Source: Trinickia caryophylli
GTDB taxonomy: Bacteria > Pseudomonadota > Gammaproteobacteria > Burkholderiales > Burkholderiaceae
Length of the DNA stretch: 64,000 nt
Reading direction: 5' to 3'
Assembly: GCF_034424545.1 (NCBI RefSeq)
Contig: NZ_CP139971.1
Coordinates: 806,001 to 870,000 of the forward strand
Position 1 is the stretch's first letter; each line of letters begins with the position of its first letter. The notes beneath the pieces are model-generated. The model saw nothing but the letters and a program-made list of their open reading frames with translations, searched no databases and was not told the DNA's origin. Below are positions 55,431 through 64,000 of this stretch, piece by piece. Made by a program: the position numbers and the translations under genes.

Positions 55431-56435
55431 ATGGATCGCCTCCAGGCCATGCAGGTATTCACGCGTGTGGTCGACACGAACAGTTTCACCAAGGCGGCCG
55501 AGACGCTCGATTTGCCGCGCGCATCGGTCACCACGATTATTCAGAACCTCGAGTCGCATCTCGGCGTGCGGCTCATGCACCGCACCACGCGCCGTCTGAG
55601 CTTGACGCCCGACGGCGCGGCCTACTACGAGCGCTGCGTGCGGATTCTGGCCGATGTGGAGGAAACCGAGAGCAGTCTGCAAAACGGCAGCAAGAAGCCG
55701 CACGGCAAGCTGCGCGTGGACATGCCGGGCGCGATCGGCCGCATGATCGTCATTCCGGCGCTCTGCGAATTCCACGACCGCTATCCGGACATCGACCTGC
55801 AACTCGGATTGTCCGACCGTCCGGTCGATCTGCTGCAAGAAGGCGTCGATTGCGTCGTACGCGTCGGCGCGCTGCAGGATTCGTCGCTCGTTGCGCGGCG
55901 CATCGGCCTGTTCGAAGGCGTGACCTGTGCGTCGCCCGAGTACCTCGCGCGTGCGGGCGAGCCGCGCACGCTCGAGGAATTGAGCCAGTTCAAGGCGATC
56001 AACTACTTCTCGAGCCGCACCGGGCGGATCATCGACTGGTCGTTCCTCGTGGACGGCAAGGAAGTCGAGGTCAAGATGTCGGGCTCGATCTCGGTCAACG
56101 ACGCCGATGCCTACGTCACCTGTGCGCTCGAAGGCTTCGGGCTCATTCAGCCTGCGCTTTTCATGGTGCTGCCGCATCTGCGCTCGGGCGCGCTGAAAGA
56201 GATACTGCCCGAGTGGAAGCCGCTGCCGATGCCGATCTCGGCCGTCTATCCGCATAGCCGGCATCTGTCGCCGAAGGTGCGCGTGTTCGTCGACTGGGTG
56301 GCCGAGGTCTTCGACCGCTGCCCGCTGCTGAGCGGCCGGCAGAGTCTCGACAAAGCCTGCAGCAAGCGCACGTTCGAGGAACTCGAAAACGCGCCGCGCC
56401 TCGATACGCCCGTGCTCAGCGAGTGGGTCGCGTAA
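55431..56435 (+). CDS. ceoR: LysR-type regulator of the efflux operon, CeoR/BpeT-like
   Basis: Encodes 334 residues from MDRLQAMQVF, which has a GGAG site upstream. An ATG eight codons earlier is less likely. The winged helix-turn-helix reads RLQAMQVFTRVVDTNSFTKA and DLPRASVTTIIQNLESHLGV. A LysR substrate-binding domain follows (GKLRVDMPGAIGRMIVIPAL). It is divergent from llpE-ceoAB-opcM. By family knowledge it activates that operon in response to small phenolic compounds such as salicylate. Confidence 0.85.
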   Translation: MDRLQAMQVFTRVVDTNSFTKAAETLDLPRASVTTIIQNLESHLGVRLMHRTTRRLSLTPDGAAYYERCVRILADVEETESSLQNGSKKPHGKLRVDMPGAIGRMIVIPALCEFHDRYPDIDLQLGLSDRPVDLLQEGVDCVVRVGALQDSSLVARRIGLFEGVTCASPEYLARAGEPRTLEELSQFKAINYFSSRTGRIIDWSFLVDGKEVEVKMSGSISVNDADAYVTCALEGFGLIQPALFMVLPHLRSGALKEILPEWKPLPMPISAVYPHSRHLSPKVRVFVDWVAEVFDRCPLLSGRQSLDKACSKRTFEELENAPRLDTPVLSEWVA

Positions 56436-56462
56436 CGCGATCGGCCTTCTCCTCGGCCGTAT

Positions 56463-56506
56463 AGCGCCGGCCCGCCTCGCATCCGGGGGCCGGCGCTTTT
56501 CTTTTT
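56463..56506 (+). terminator. Terminator after the LysR gene
   Basis: AGCGCCGGCCC and GGGCCGGCGCT form a perfect 11-bp stem with a 13-base loop, followed by a T-rich run (TTTCTTTTT). It lies 27 bp after the stop. Confidence 0.93.
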
Positions 56507-56892
56507 CCGACGCAACAACTTGCGGCCGCAACGATCTCGCGCACCGCGCTTCCCCCGTCGATTTCACGCCCGACCGTAATCGAAGTGCAGCGTCGATCGA
56601 CACGCCTCTCCGATTTCCGCGTCTTCGCAATCAATACCGATCCGCCGCAATCCGGGCTGCATGCCCTATGCTATTGCCCTCATTGAGGGCGCGGTTTTCA
56701 TGCATCCACGAATTGTCTCGATGCTGCGAAAGCCTTGCGCATCAAAGCTTGGCGAGATTGTTCCGCACGGGCGACAAATCATTTCAGAATCGCGGATTTA
56801 TCGCGCGGGGAGCCGCAACTACATTTGCACCTGTCCGGACGCCGAATCAAACCGAATGTCGGCACCGTAACCCATCGACAGGAGTACTCATC
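56507..56892. other. Noncoding region before the DUF4148 gene
   Basis: About 390 bp with no credible gene or repeat. It presumably includes the promoter of the secreted DUF4148 protein. Confidence 0.5.
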
Positions 56893-57186
56893 ATGAAACG
56901 CACCACGCTCATCGCCGCACTTTTCGCTTCCGTGTTCGCCAGCACCGCCGCCTTCGCCGACGGCGGTATCGGCCACAATGGGTCTTATAACGATCAATCG
57001 TGGATCGGTGCCAGCACGAAGACGCGTGCGGAAGTCCGCGCCGAACTCGTTGCCGCCCGCAACGACGGCACGCTCGCCTCGATCAACAAGCAGACCTATC
57101 CGAACCTCGGGCTCGAAGGTCAAACGCAGGCCGCACGGGTAGCCGAACAGCACGGTGCCGAAGGCGTCGCGCTTGCCCGTCAATGA
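56893..57186 (+). CDS. Secreted DUF4148-family protein
   Basis: Encodes 97 residues. The signal peptide (TTLIAALFASVFASTAAFA) is followed by a short mature part with TRAEVRAELVAARNDGTLAS, the pattern of DUF4148 proteins common in Burkholderiaceae. The mature protein is small and periplasmic or secreted. The function is unknown. GGAG stands 9 bp before the ATG. Confidence 0.82.
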   Translation: MKRTTLIAALFASVFASTAAFADGGIGHNGSYNDQSWIGASTKTRAEVRAELVAARNDGTLASINKQTYPNLGLEGQTQAARVAEQHGAEGVALARQ

Positions 57187-57226
57187 GCAGCCATTGAAAA
57201 CGCAATCTCAACCGAGAGGAAAAGCC

Positions 57227-57418
57227 ATGTTCGAGTCAGGTCTTTCGCTGCTCGACCATTGGGATAGCGACACGCCCGTGTGGAGGCCGTATTCGCCGCG
57301 GCAGTTGAGCGCCGCGGCGAACGCTGCCCTCAGCGCTGCGGCACTCCGCTGCGCCACTCGCCCCAATGCGTCGCGATATCCTGTACGAGCGGATTACCGG
57401 CTAGAAAAAGATTCGTGA
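57227..57418 (+). CDS. Doubtful small ORF
   Basis: Encodes 63 codons starting MFESGLSLLDHWDSDTPVWR behind a GAGAGGAAAAG site. The last 30 or so codons overlap the 3' end of the opposite-strand nucleoside permease gene. It has no recognised domain. It may be a small protein cotranscribed with the DUF4148 gene, or an accident of composition. Confidence 0.3.
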   Translation: MFESGLSLLDHWDSDTPVWRPYSPRQLSAAANAALSAAALRCATRPNASRYPVRADYRLEKDS

Positions 57419-58394
57419 TCGCGGGCTGGAAGCCGCCCTGCGCCGCATAGTTGAGCAGATTGTCGGCACTCGTTTGCCCTGCATAGGGCCGATCGAAGTC
57501 GGAGCCCGAGCGCAGCACGGCCACCCGGCTCAGATCGACGCGATTCGCGCTCGCCGCGCGCGACAGCGCCTCGTAGGTCGAGTTATCTTCCTGCTGTGTC
57601 GTGCAATACACGCCCTTGCCGTCGGTCATGATTTTCGTCCATTGGCGCGCGCGCTCGCCGAGCAGCGTACCGGACCACCATGTATCGCCCGCCAGCGTGT
57701 CGCACTGGATCACCGTCGGCGGACGGTTTGCCGGCGCGTAGTTGTACTTGGCACGGGCCGCCTGCGCCTCAGGGCTATCGGAAAGCGTCACGCCGCGCGA
57801 GAGCGCGAACGCCGTATCGGCCAGCTTCGTATTGAGTTGGAATACCTCTGTCCGATAGTCGAGCGGCGGCTTTTGCGTCGGGTCCTTCGTGTTGATGCCC
57901 AGATATCCGGTAGTCCAGCCGGACGGTATTTCACGCCCGTCGAGTTCCCATTGAATGCCGAAGTCGACGAGATACTTCGCCCAGGCCGCCGAGCCGACCG
58001 TGCCTTGCGCCGGGTCGATGCCGGCAATGCCGGCGACGAGAAAATACGTTCGCCTCAGGTCGAAGCGCGGCGAGAATGCCAGCGCCATCGTCGAGGCCGC
58101 CGCATTGGTGTGCCCCATTCCGGTCGTCATGACGCAGACGTCCTGCCGGTTGCAATGGATCTCGGGATAATCGGGAGACAAGCCCGCAACCTTGATCGCT
58201 TCCCACGGGCCGAGACGGTCGAGCCATACCTGCCCTTCCGGCGCGAACATCGAAATGATCATGACTTTCACCGGCCGGCCGTGCGTGCGCGATTCCGCAA
58301 AGCTGCTGTTGTCGCTGTCCTGCGCATTGGAGGCGGTAGCCGCGCAGGCCGCCAGCGCCAGAGCGCCGATCGACAAAATGGAGCGAGTGAGCAT
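57330..58394 (-). CDS. Purine nucleoside permease-like protein (NUP family)
   Basis: Encodes 354 residues with an N-terminal signal (SILSIGALALAACAATASNA) that could also be read as a lipobox (ALAAC). The rest matches the NUP family (PF06516): KVMIISMFAPEGQVWLDRLG, VCVMTTGMGHTNAAASTMAL, YFLVAGIAGIDPAQGTVGSA and SGSDFDRPYAGQTSADNLL. The fold is related to nucleoside phosphorylases, although fungal members are reported as nucleoside transporters. Here it is exported. The substrate is unknown. No operon partner is visible. Confidence 0.82.
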   Translation of the reverse strand: MLTRSILSIGALALAACAATASNAQDSDNSSFAESRTHGRPVKVMIISMFAPEGQVWLDRLGPWEAIKVAGLSPDYPEIHCNRQDVCVMTTGMGHTNAAASTMALAFSPRFDLRRTYFLVAGIAGIDPAQGTVGSAAWAKYLVDFGIQWELDGREIPSGWTTGYLGINTKDPTQKPPLDYRTEVFQLNTKLADTAFALSRGVTLSDSPEAQAARAKYNYAPANRPPTVIQCDTLAGDTWWSGTLLGERARQWTKIMTDGKGVYCTTQQEDNSTYEALSRAASANRVDLSRVAVLRSGSDFDRPYAGQTSADNLLNYAAQGGFQPAITNLFLAGNPLVQDIATHWGEWRSGVPQR

Positions 58395-58692
58395 AGGCGT
58401 TCCTTTTGATTCGTGATTGTGAAAGAAAACCGCTCGCTACTGCCGGCGCCGAATGTATTGCGGCGTCAGCGGGCTCAGTATAGGGCGCATTCAACGGGCC
58501 GTCGCGACACCATTAATAAGGGGGCGTTGTGTAGGAAAAGTGCACAGCGGGAGTATCCGTTGACGCGGCGAGCCGAGATCCCCCGCTCGCAGAGACCTTT
58601 TTACGGCTGACGCCTTCTCAAGAAATGACCGCTTTCGCAGCGTCGCTGCCTCTTCGAGCAGGAACCGCGACGACGGAGAGGTCAGGCGATCG

Positions 58693-59037
58693 TCATGTCA
58701 CCTGCCCCCGCTTTGCGACCTCAGGCGCGAAAAATAAGTCGAGTTGCCGCGCATCGACGTTGCGCCCGGCACCCGCTCCCTGCTGCGGCGACTCAATGCG
58801 AAAAAAGTCCGGGCTTACGCCGGCATGCTTTGCGGCGAGCAGCCAATCGGGCATCGGGCCCTGCCCATTCCATTCGTTGCCGCGGGCATCGCGATAGCGC
58901 GGACGGTTGTCGAAATCGCGCTGAATCGAGTCCGCAATCGCTTCAGGCGTGATACCGAATTCCGCCATACGCCGGCGAATCCATATGATCAGCCGCTCGC
59001 GGGCTGCTTCATCTGGAATTCTTCCCTTCACCGTCAT
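58693..59037 (-). CDS. H-NS-family short nucleoid protein
   Basis: Encodes 114 residues from MTVKGRIPDEAARERLIIWI; an upstream ATG is rejected because GGGAAC precedes this one. The central RPRYRDARGNEWNGQGPMPD matches the H-NS DNA-binding core, in which YRD...W.G.G...W is conserved. FGITPEAIADSIQRDF precedes it. The long N-terminal oligomerisation coiled coil of typical H-NS is missing. A C-terminal tail of about 30 residues follows. It could act alone or modify a full-length H-NS. Confidence 0.65.
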   Translation of the reverse strand: MTVKGRIPDEAARERLIIWIRRRMAEFGITPEAIADSIQRDFDNRPRYRDARGNEWNGQGPMPDWLLAAKHAGVSPDFFRIESPQQGAGAGRNVDARQLDLFFAPEVAKRGQVT

Positions 59038-59925
59038 CAAGTGTTCCCTACCGTTGTCATTTGTCGATTGACAGTGCGCTCGCCAGCTGCCGCGCACCGC
59101 GAACAAGCAGATGCGGCTTACGCCGCACCGCATTCATTTGGCCCGTCGTTGCTTTGGTGCAAGATCCAGAAGAGGCTGCCCCGGAGTCCGGGCCGTTCTG
59201 ACGTGGAAATTGCCGGTTCTCGAGGCTGCCCCGGAATCAGTGTACCGCAGCGCTTGGTACTCGCCGCTCCGTTTATAGCCGTCCGGGTTACCGCGTATTG
59301 AGACGAACGCCCGCTTCGACCTCCACGAGAGGGATGTCGCCTGCCTTCTGGCCGCTCGCACATCCACTTATCAATCGGGCAACTGCGGGCAACTGCGGGC
59401 AACGCCATAGCGAATCTTGCCCGTTGGACTGTGGCACAGACTGGGGTGGATTTTGGTATCTCGCCGCCAAATTTTCAAGCCCCGAACAAGCATATACGCT
59501 GCCGCCGCTGCGACTGTCCAAGCCGTTACGCCGTGGTCTCGAACCTGACGTGCAGCTTGGCTGATAACCGCTGACGCGAACGCTATTTCCGCTGCGCGAT
59601 AAAGATATTTCAGCTTTCCCTTCAACCGATACATAGAAAGCGCTAAAGCACAAAGACCAGCGAATGCGGGTATTCGAAGTCCGGGGAAGCCGTAATCGAC
59701 GTTTTTAGCAGCCGGTCGCCCAACCATGACAGCGACGCGGCCATGAGTGGTGCCACGAAAACCAGCCCAATGCTCTTGCGTAGGCCTCGCGTCGTTTACT
59801 CTCGCACAAACCACCAAACCGGAACGTCATCACTGGGCTCGCCCCCCGCCTTGCGCCATAGCCTCTCCCACTGCTTCGTAGAGCCACGGCGCCGGCGAGC
59901 GTCGGCCCACCTCGCATCATCCGCC
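59038..59925. other. Mostly noncoding stretch with short repeats and a doubtful ORF
   Basis: GAGGCTGCCCCGGA occurs at 59172-59185 and 59222-59235. A 10-bp unit GGGCAACTGC is repeated at 59377-59396, with a partial third copy. A minus-strand frame at 59371-59727 could encode 118 residues with two hydrophobic stretches (PAFAGLCALALSMYRLKG and WTVAAAAAYMLVRG). It matches no family I know. The repeats suggest decayed mobile DNA. Confidence 0.4.
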
Positions 59926-62442
59926 CTACCCGCGATGAGGCGCATTGGGCTTGCCTTGCGGCGCCGCGCCGCCCTCCGAACGGGCGGGAGGCCCGCCATC
60001 GCCATCGTCGAGCCCGCCCTCGGGTTGCCCGGCGTCGCCGCGCACGACCACGGTGCGCAGCGGATTGGCGATCTGGATTCCGCGCTCGCGGAACCGCTTC
60101 AGAATGCGCCGGTTGAATTCGCGCTGCACGGGCCAGCGCGCCGTGTCGCGGCACTGCATCTGGCCAAGCAGCGTGACCGTTGCACCGTCGACCTGATCCA
60201 CGCCCCAGAAACTGAAGTCCGACACGATACCGTCCTTGAACTGCGGATCTTCGCGCAGCGACGCACCGATTTCGCTCAGCGTTTGCACCGCGAAGTCGAC
60301 GTCCTGATCGAACGCGATGGCGATTTTCACCGAAGCATTGCCGAGGCCGCGGTTCGAATTGTTGACCGTCGTCACCGAGCTGAACGGAATGGTATGGAGC
60401 GAGCCGTCGCCGGCGCGCAGGCGCACGGTGCGGATCGACAGGTACTCCACCGTGCCCGATACGCCCGCCACGGTCACCCAGTCGCCCACCTGCATCGCGT
60501 TTTCCATCAGCAGGAACATGCCGGTGATGAAGTCCTGCACGAGCTTTTGCGAGCCGAAGCCGATCGCTACGCCGAAAATGCTCGCGCCCGCAAGCAGCGG
60601 CCCGATATTCACGCCGATCTCGCTCAGGCCCGTGAGGCCGACCACGAGCGCGATGCCGATGAAAAGCATCGTGCGGAACATCGGCAGCAATGTACGCAGC
60701 CGCGCGGCCCGGATCAGATCGCCAGCCGCGGTCCATTTGCCGAGCCGGCGCTCGATCGAGACGTTGATCGCCTCCCAGACGACGATCGCCACCACAGCCG
60801 CGATACCAACCGTCGCGCAGGCCGACACGAGGCGCTTGCCCACGCCCTTCGCGAGGATCGCCTGCCAGGGATGAATGCCCCAGACCGAGAGCAGCAGATC
60901 GAGCGCGACGAGCACGATAGCGATCGAAATCGCCCGCCTCAGCAACGGGTAATACCGATGCGCGCGAGTCAGCGCGATCGAGCCCATCTGCCCGTCGCCA
61001 TAGCGGAATATCCGGCCGAGCACGCCGAACGTGACGATCGCGACGAACCGCGCCCCGATCAGCACGGCCACCGACGCCCCACCCCGGCCGAGCAGCACGC
61101 GATAGCCGTCACGCACGTCGAGCGCCCATACGAACCACAGCGCCATGACCACGAATATCGCGAGGAAGGCCCAGGCGTCTGCAAGCCAGTGCCCGGCGAG
61201 CGACAGCCCACGCGAATGGGAGGTGGACGTGCGAATCCACTGCGCGACTGGCCGCCGTACCTGAAGAATCAGAAGCGCGACCATGATGTGGCCGATCAGG
61301 CTGACGGCCTTGACGATGCCGAGGTGCGCCTCGGCCGACAAGCCGAGCGGTACGGGCGCCTCCGCGAGCGCGATGCCCGTACCCACCACGACGACGAGGC
61401 GGTTCAGCCAGCGCTCGACCGACGCTGCCGAAGCGTCGGACATCGGCAGCAGACGCAGGCGCGGCGCATCGCAGGCGAACAACAATCCGCCGACGAGCAT
61501 GATGGCGCGCGCGATCGCATACACCTCGATCAGGGTGTCGAGCACGCGCTCCTCGGCCGTGCCGTCATCGGTCAGAGCCGACATCGCGAGCACGGCAATG
61601 GCGATCGTCACCACCACCGGCACCGCCTTGAGCAGCGTATGCAGCAGCGCGAACGGCAGCCGCTGCAGCAGCGACCAATGGCGGCCCGCGTGGGCGGCGT
61701 TGCGCTGGCTGCGCGCCTCGCGCGCGGCATTCGGATCGATCGTTTGCGCGCCGGCCTGTTTGATCGCCTGTTCGGTTTCGGCGGCTGCCTGATCAGCCGC
61801 ATCAGCCGCATCAGCCGTCTCGGCACTGTCGGCGACATTCGTTTCGTTCATCGCGCGCTCGCCAGCCAGCGCGTCGATTCGCTTTTTCATCAGGCGGCCA
61901 ATGAAGATGCCTATGAGCCACGCGGGCAGCAAGGCCGCGCACAGCGTACCCGCGAGCGAGCGCAACTGCGCGCGGCCCGCCGAGTTCGAAAACTCGTTGC
62001 GCCACCACGCGCGCACCGAGTGCACGTCGAGCAAGGCCGCCATCGAGCGGCGCACGGACACGGCGGCATTGCGCAGGCTGACCGCCGTCTGGCGCGCGAG
62101 CTGAGACACGAGCCCGTTCTCGGAGATGGCCGCGAGCACCGCCGAGGCGCCGCTCGCGGGCGCCGCGGACGAGGCCGCGCTCGCCTGCTCCGGTGGCGCA
62201 CTCAGCGCACCCGCCGCGGCAATGGCGCGCAGCGTGTCGGAAATACGCGCGCGCGACTTCGGATCGTTGATGGCGTCGAGCGCGCGCTTCGCCTCATCGG
62301 GCGTCAGCGTCACGGGCGAGGGATTGGACGCGCCGGCCGATGCCGCGGTGCCCGATGCCCCAGTGGGCGCGGAGGCGGCGGCAGCGTAGGCCACGACGGT
62401 CGACAGGAAAAAGAAAAATACGGCTGCGGTCAGTTTGCGCAT
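59926..62442 (-). CDS. MscS-family mechanosensitive channel, large (YbiO-like)
   Basis: Encodes 838 residues from MRKLTAAVFFFFLSTVVAYA, a signal peptide. A periplasmic Ala-rich region and about ten membrane helices precede the MscS core: the pore helix with GASIFGVAIGFGSQKLVQDF, then the beta domain (QVGDWVTVAGVSGTVEYLSI) and IPFSSVTTVNNSNRG. A Gly/Asp/Pro-rich cytosolic tail ends the protein. It should open on hypo-osmotic shock. Length and layout resemble E. coli YbiO rather than small MscS. Confidence 0.88.
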   Translation of the reverse strand: MRKLTAAVFFFFLSTVVAYAAAASAPTGASGTAASAGASNPSPVTLTPDEAKRALDAINDPKSRARISDTLRAIAAAGALSAPPEQASAASSAAPASGASAVLAAISENGLVSQLARQTAVSLRNAAVSVRRSMAALLDVHSVRAWWRNEFSNSAGRAQLRSLAGTLCAALLPAWLIGIFIGRLMKKRIDALAGERAMNETNVADSAETADAADAADQAAAETEQAIKQAGAQTIDPNAAREARSQRNAAHAGRHWSLLQRLPFALLHTLLKAVPVVVTIAIAVLAMSALTDDGTAEERVLDTLIEVYAIARAIMLVGGLLFACDAPRLRLLPMSDASAASVERWLNRLVVVVGTGIALAEAPVPLGLSAEAHLGIVKAVSLIGHIMVALLILQVRRPVAQWIRTSTSHSRGLSLAGHWLADAWAFLAIFVVMALWFVWALDVRDGYRVLLGRGGASVAVLIGARFVAIVTFGVLGRIFRYGDGQMGSIALTRAHRYYPLLRRAISIAIVLVALDLLLSVWGIHPWQAILAKGVGKRLVSACATVGIAAVVAIVVWEAINVSIERRLGKWTAAGDLIRAARLRTLLPMFRTMLFIGIALVVGLTGLSEIGVNIGPLLAGASIFGVAIGFGSQKLVQDFITGMFLLMENAMQVGDWVTVAGVSGTVEYLSIRTVRLRAGDGSLHTIPFSSVTTVNNSNRGLGNASVKIAIAFDQDVDFAVQTLSEIGASLREDPQFKDGIVSDFSFWGVDQVDGATVTLLGQMQCRDTARWPVQREFNRRILKRFRERGIQIANPLRTVVVRGDAGQPEGGLDDGDGGPPARSEGGAAPQGKPNAPHRG

Positions 62443-62599
62443 AGACGTTCGGAACACGGCACGGAGGCGGCGGCGCCGCACGCCGTTTACTGCGCGCGGC
62501 GCCGCCCGGTATTTCGGTACGACCCCGGGTCGCGCCAGCAGTTCAGTGCAGCGCGCAAGGCAGCAAACACTGTGCCACCGCGGTATCGAATAACCGGGG

Positions 62600-64000
62600 C
62601 TACGTGCGCTCGAGCGTGGCCATTTCGCGCACGAGCACGAGCAGCATGGAGAGGCTCGCACCCGCCGTGGCCCGCTGCTCCGCGAGCACGCGGCCGTATC
62701 GATCGAGGGCATCGGCGTGCTTTTCCTGCCATAGGGCGACGATCGCCTGCGCATCCGCACGCGGCTCGACCTGCGCGAGCGCGCTCGCCGTCAGCGCCCG
62801 CTTGAGCCTCGCATACTCGGCCAGTGCCGAGGCGCGAGCGAGCACGTCCCAATGCGTATGGGCCGGTAGCGCGGCTGCACGCTCCACCACGAAGGCATCG
62901 CTCAGCATCGTGCCGAGGCAGAAATAGACGCCCGCGACGAGTTCGAGCGGATGGCCCGCAGTCGCCGCGATGTCGGCGATATCGAGCACTGAGGCGGCGA
63001 TCCGGCCGTGCGCCACGCGCATCGCCAGATCGGCGTCCACCCCGGCCGCCTCGAGTGCCCGGCGCTGCTCCGCCAGCGATTCGCGCTGTGCCTCGGGCAG
63101 CAGCCGGTCCAGCTCCGGCCCGATGCGCGCCGCCGCGTCGCGGCAACGTGCGATCAGCTCCGCCGCGCCGTCTGCATCGCGCGCGGCCGCGTCCGCCTGC
63201 CAATGCCGCAGGAACCAGAGCGCCGAGCGCTCGACGAGCCCTGCCACGTCCACGAGCATGCCAGCCTGCACGTCGTCGGCCACCTTGTTGTCGAGCCCGT
63301 CTACCCGCTGCCAGACATCGTCGATATCGAACACGTCGCGCGCCATGATCGACGCGCGCACGATGTCGGCCGGCTTCGCATCGGTCTCTTCCTGAAGCCG
63401 GTGCACAAACGCACAGCCGACGCGATTCACAAGCGCATTGGCCAGATGCGTCGACAGAATTTCCCGCCGCAGCGGATGGCGTTCGCTCGTCTGGGCAAAG
63501 CGCGCTTGCAGCGCACGCGGGAAATACTCGCGAAACATGTCTGCGACGAGCGGGTCTTCGGGCAGCGCCGAGTCGAGCAACGCGTCATAGAGCCACATCT
63601 TGCTGTAGGCGAGCAACACGGCGCGCTCGGGCGACGTCAAGCCGGTCTTGGCCGATTGACGCTCGGCGATTTCCTCGTCGCCGGGCAGAAATTCGATCGC
63701 GCGATTGAGCCGGCCCGCCCGCTCGAGGGCGCGAATCAGCCGGACTTCGTCGTCCAGCAACTCGGCCGAGTAGCGGCGGGCGATCGACAGCGCCTGCGTT
63801 TGCTGATAGTTGTCGCGCAGCACGAGTTGCCCGACCTCGTCAGTCATCTCCGCGAGCAGCGTGTTGCGCTGCTTTTCGGTCATCTCACCGTCGGCCACTA
63901 CGAGCCCGAGCATGATCTTGATGTTGACCTCGTGATCGGAGCAATCGACGCCGGCCGAATTGTCGATTGCATCCGTATTGATGCGGCCGCCCTTTTGCGC
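62600..64000 (-). CDS. NAD-specific glutamate dehydrogenase, C-terminal part
   Basis: 466 codons are visible; the gene runs off the right edge. The first residues in the window (RINTDAIDNSAGVDCSDHEV) and the downstream regions MTDEVGQLVLRDNYQQTQAL and LPGDEEIAERQSAKTGLTSP are typical of the large (about 1600-residue) bacterial NAD-GDH. The enzyme oxidises glutamate to 2-oxoglutarate and ammonia. It lies upstream of the MscS gene on the same strand, with a 157-bp gap, so cotranscription is uncertain. Confidence 0.93.
   Translation of the reverse strand, partial: AQKGGRINTDAIDNSAGVDCSDHEVNIKIMLGLVVADGEMTEKQRNTLLAEMTDEVGQLVLRDNYQQTQALSIARRYSAELLDDEVRLIRALERAGRLNRAIEFLPGDEEIAERQSAKTGLTSPERAVLLAYSKMWLYDALLDSALPEDPLVADMFREYFPRALQARFAQTSERHPLRREILSTHLANALVNRVGCAFVHRLQEETDAKPADIVRASIMARDVFDIDDVWQRVDGLDNKVADDVQAGMLVDVAGLVERSALWFLRHWQADAAARDADGAAELIARCRDAAARIGPELDRLLPEAQRESLAEQRRALEAAGVDADLAMRVAHGRIAASVLDIADIAATAGHPLELVAGVYFCLGTMLSDAFVVERAAALPAHTHWDVLARASALAEYARLKRALTASALAQVEPRADAQAIVALWQEKHADALDRYGRVLAEQRATAGASLSMLLVLVREMATLERT

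Noticed and set aside
59172..59235. Repeated GAGGCTGCCCCGGA as possible IS ends
   Set aside because: The copies are direct, 50 bp apart, and no transposase lies between them. They are too short to name an element.
59377..59406. A CRISPR or minisatellite from the GGGCAACTGC repeats
   Set aside because: Fewer than three 10-bp units without spacers; simple slippage is enough.

Overview
The window is GC-rich DNA with dense, translationally coupled operons. Its gene content fits a member of the Burkholderiaceae (Burkholderia, Paraburkholderia or Trinickia type). The signs are a Burkholderia-style ELYN motif in a CdiA protein, FlhD/FlhC of betaproteobacterial type, an IS407-like element, a catA-benABCD cluster, a DUF4148 protein and a ceoR-llpE-ceoAB-opcM type efflux locus. 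No rRNA, tRNA or CRISPR was seen, and taxonomy below the family is not resolved.

Positions 1-17694 hold a contact-dependent growth inhibition (CDI) locus, read on the minus strand as cdiB-cdiA-cdiI, followed by debris from earlier toxin modules. CdiA has 3268 residues and ends in a predicted deaminase toxin (PCxxC motif). Just past its immunity gene lie three displaced CdiA C-terminal fragments. One starts exactly at the LYN motif and is cut by an IS407-like element. One is an intact toxin-immunity pair of unknown type. One is a broken 'type 50' RNase-like toxin with an intact immunity-like gene. Remnants of IS21, IS481 and IS5 family elements separate them. The module linkers are homologous, so the region looks like a record of toxin exchange by recombination.

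Positions 18412-25853 encode the benzoate/catechol branch of the beta-ketoadipate pathway. catA-benA-benB-benC-benD lie on the minus strand. A LysR regulator, catB and catC lie on the plus strand. Together they convert benzoate to catechol, then cis,cis-muconate, muconolactone and the enol-lactone.

Positions 25874-40646 are a cellulose operon on the minus strand in the order bcsB-Z-C-E-F-Q-A-G-R. It includes the c-di-GMP adaptor BcsE and the phosphoethanolamine transferase BcsG, so a modified (pEtN) cellulose is predicted. dgkA and flhDC, the flagellar master regulator, start on the opposite strand beside it, placing a motility switch next to a matrix operon.

Positions 42942-47211 carry a fructose-type ABC transporter (binding protein, permease, single-domain ATPase) and a ROK-family repressor. 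A perfect 8-bp inverted repeat overlaps the predicted -10 box of the transporter promoter. A RES/Xre toxin-antitoxin pair follows at 47221-48146.

Positions 48254-56506 hold a three-part RND efflux system with an upstream LlpE-like hydrolase and a divergent LysR regulator, bounded by terminators. LlpE has Cys where the family usually has its nucleophilic Ser. The remaining part (56893-64000) contains a DUF4148 protein, a purine nucleoside permease (NUP family), a short H-NS-like protein, a large MscS-type channel and the C-terminal part of a large NAD-dependent glutamate dehydrogenase that runs off the window.
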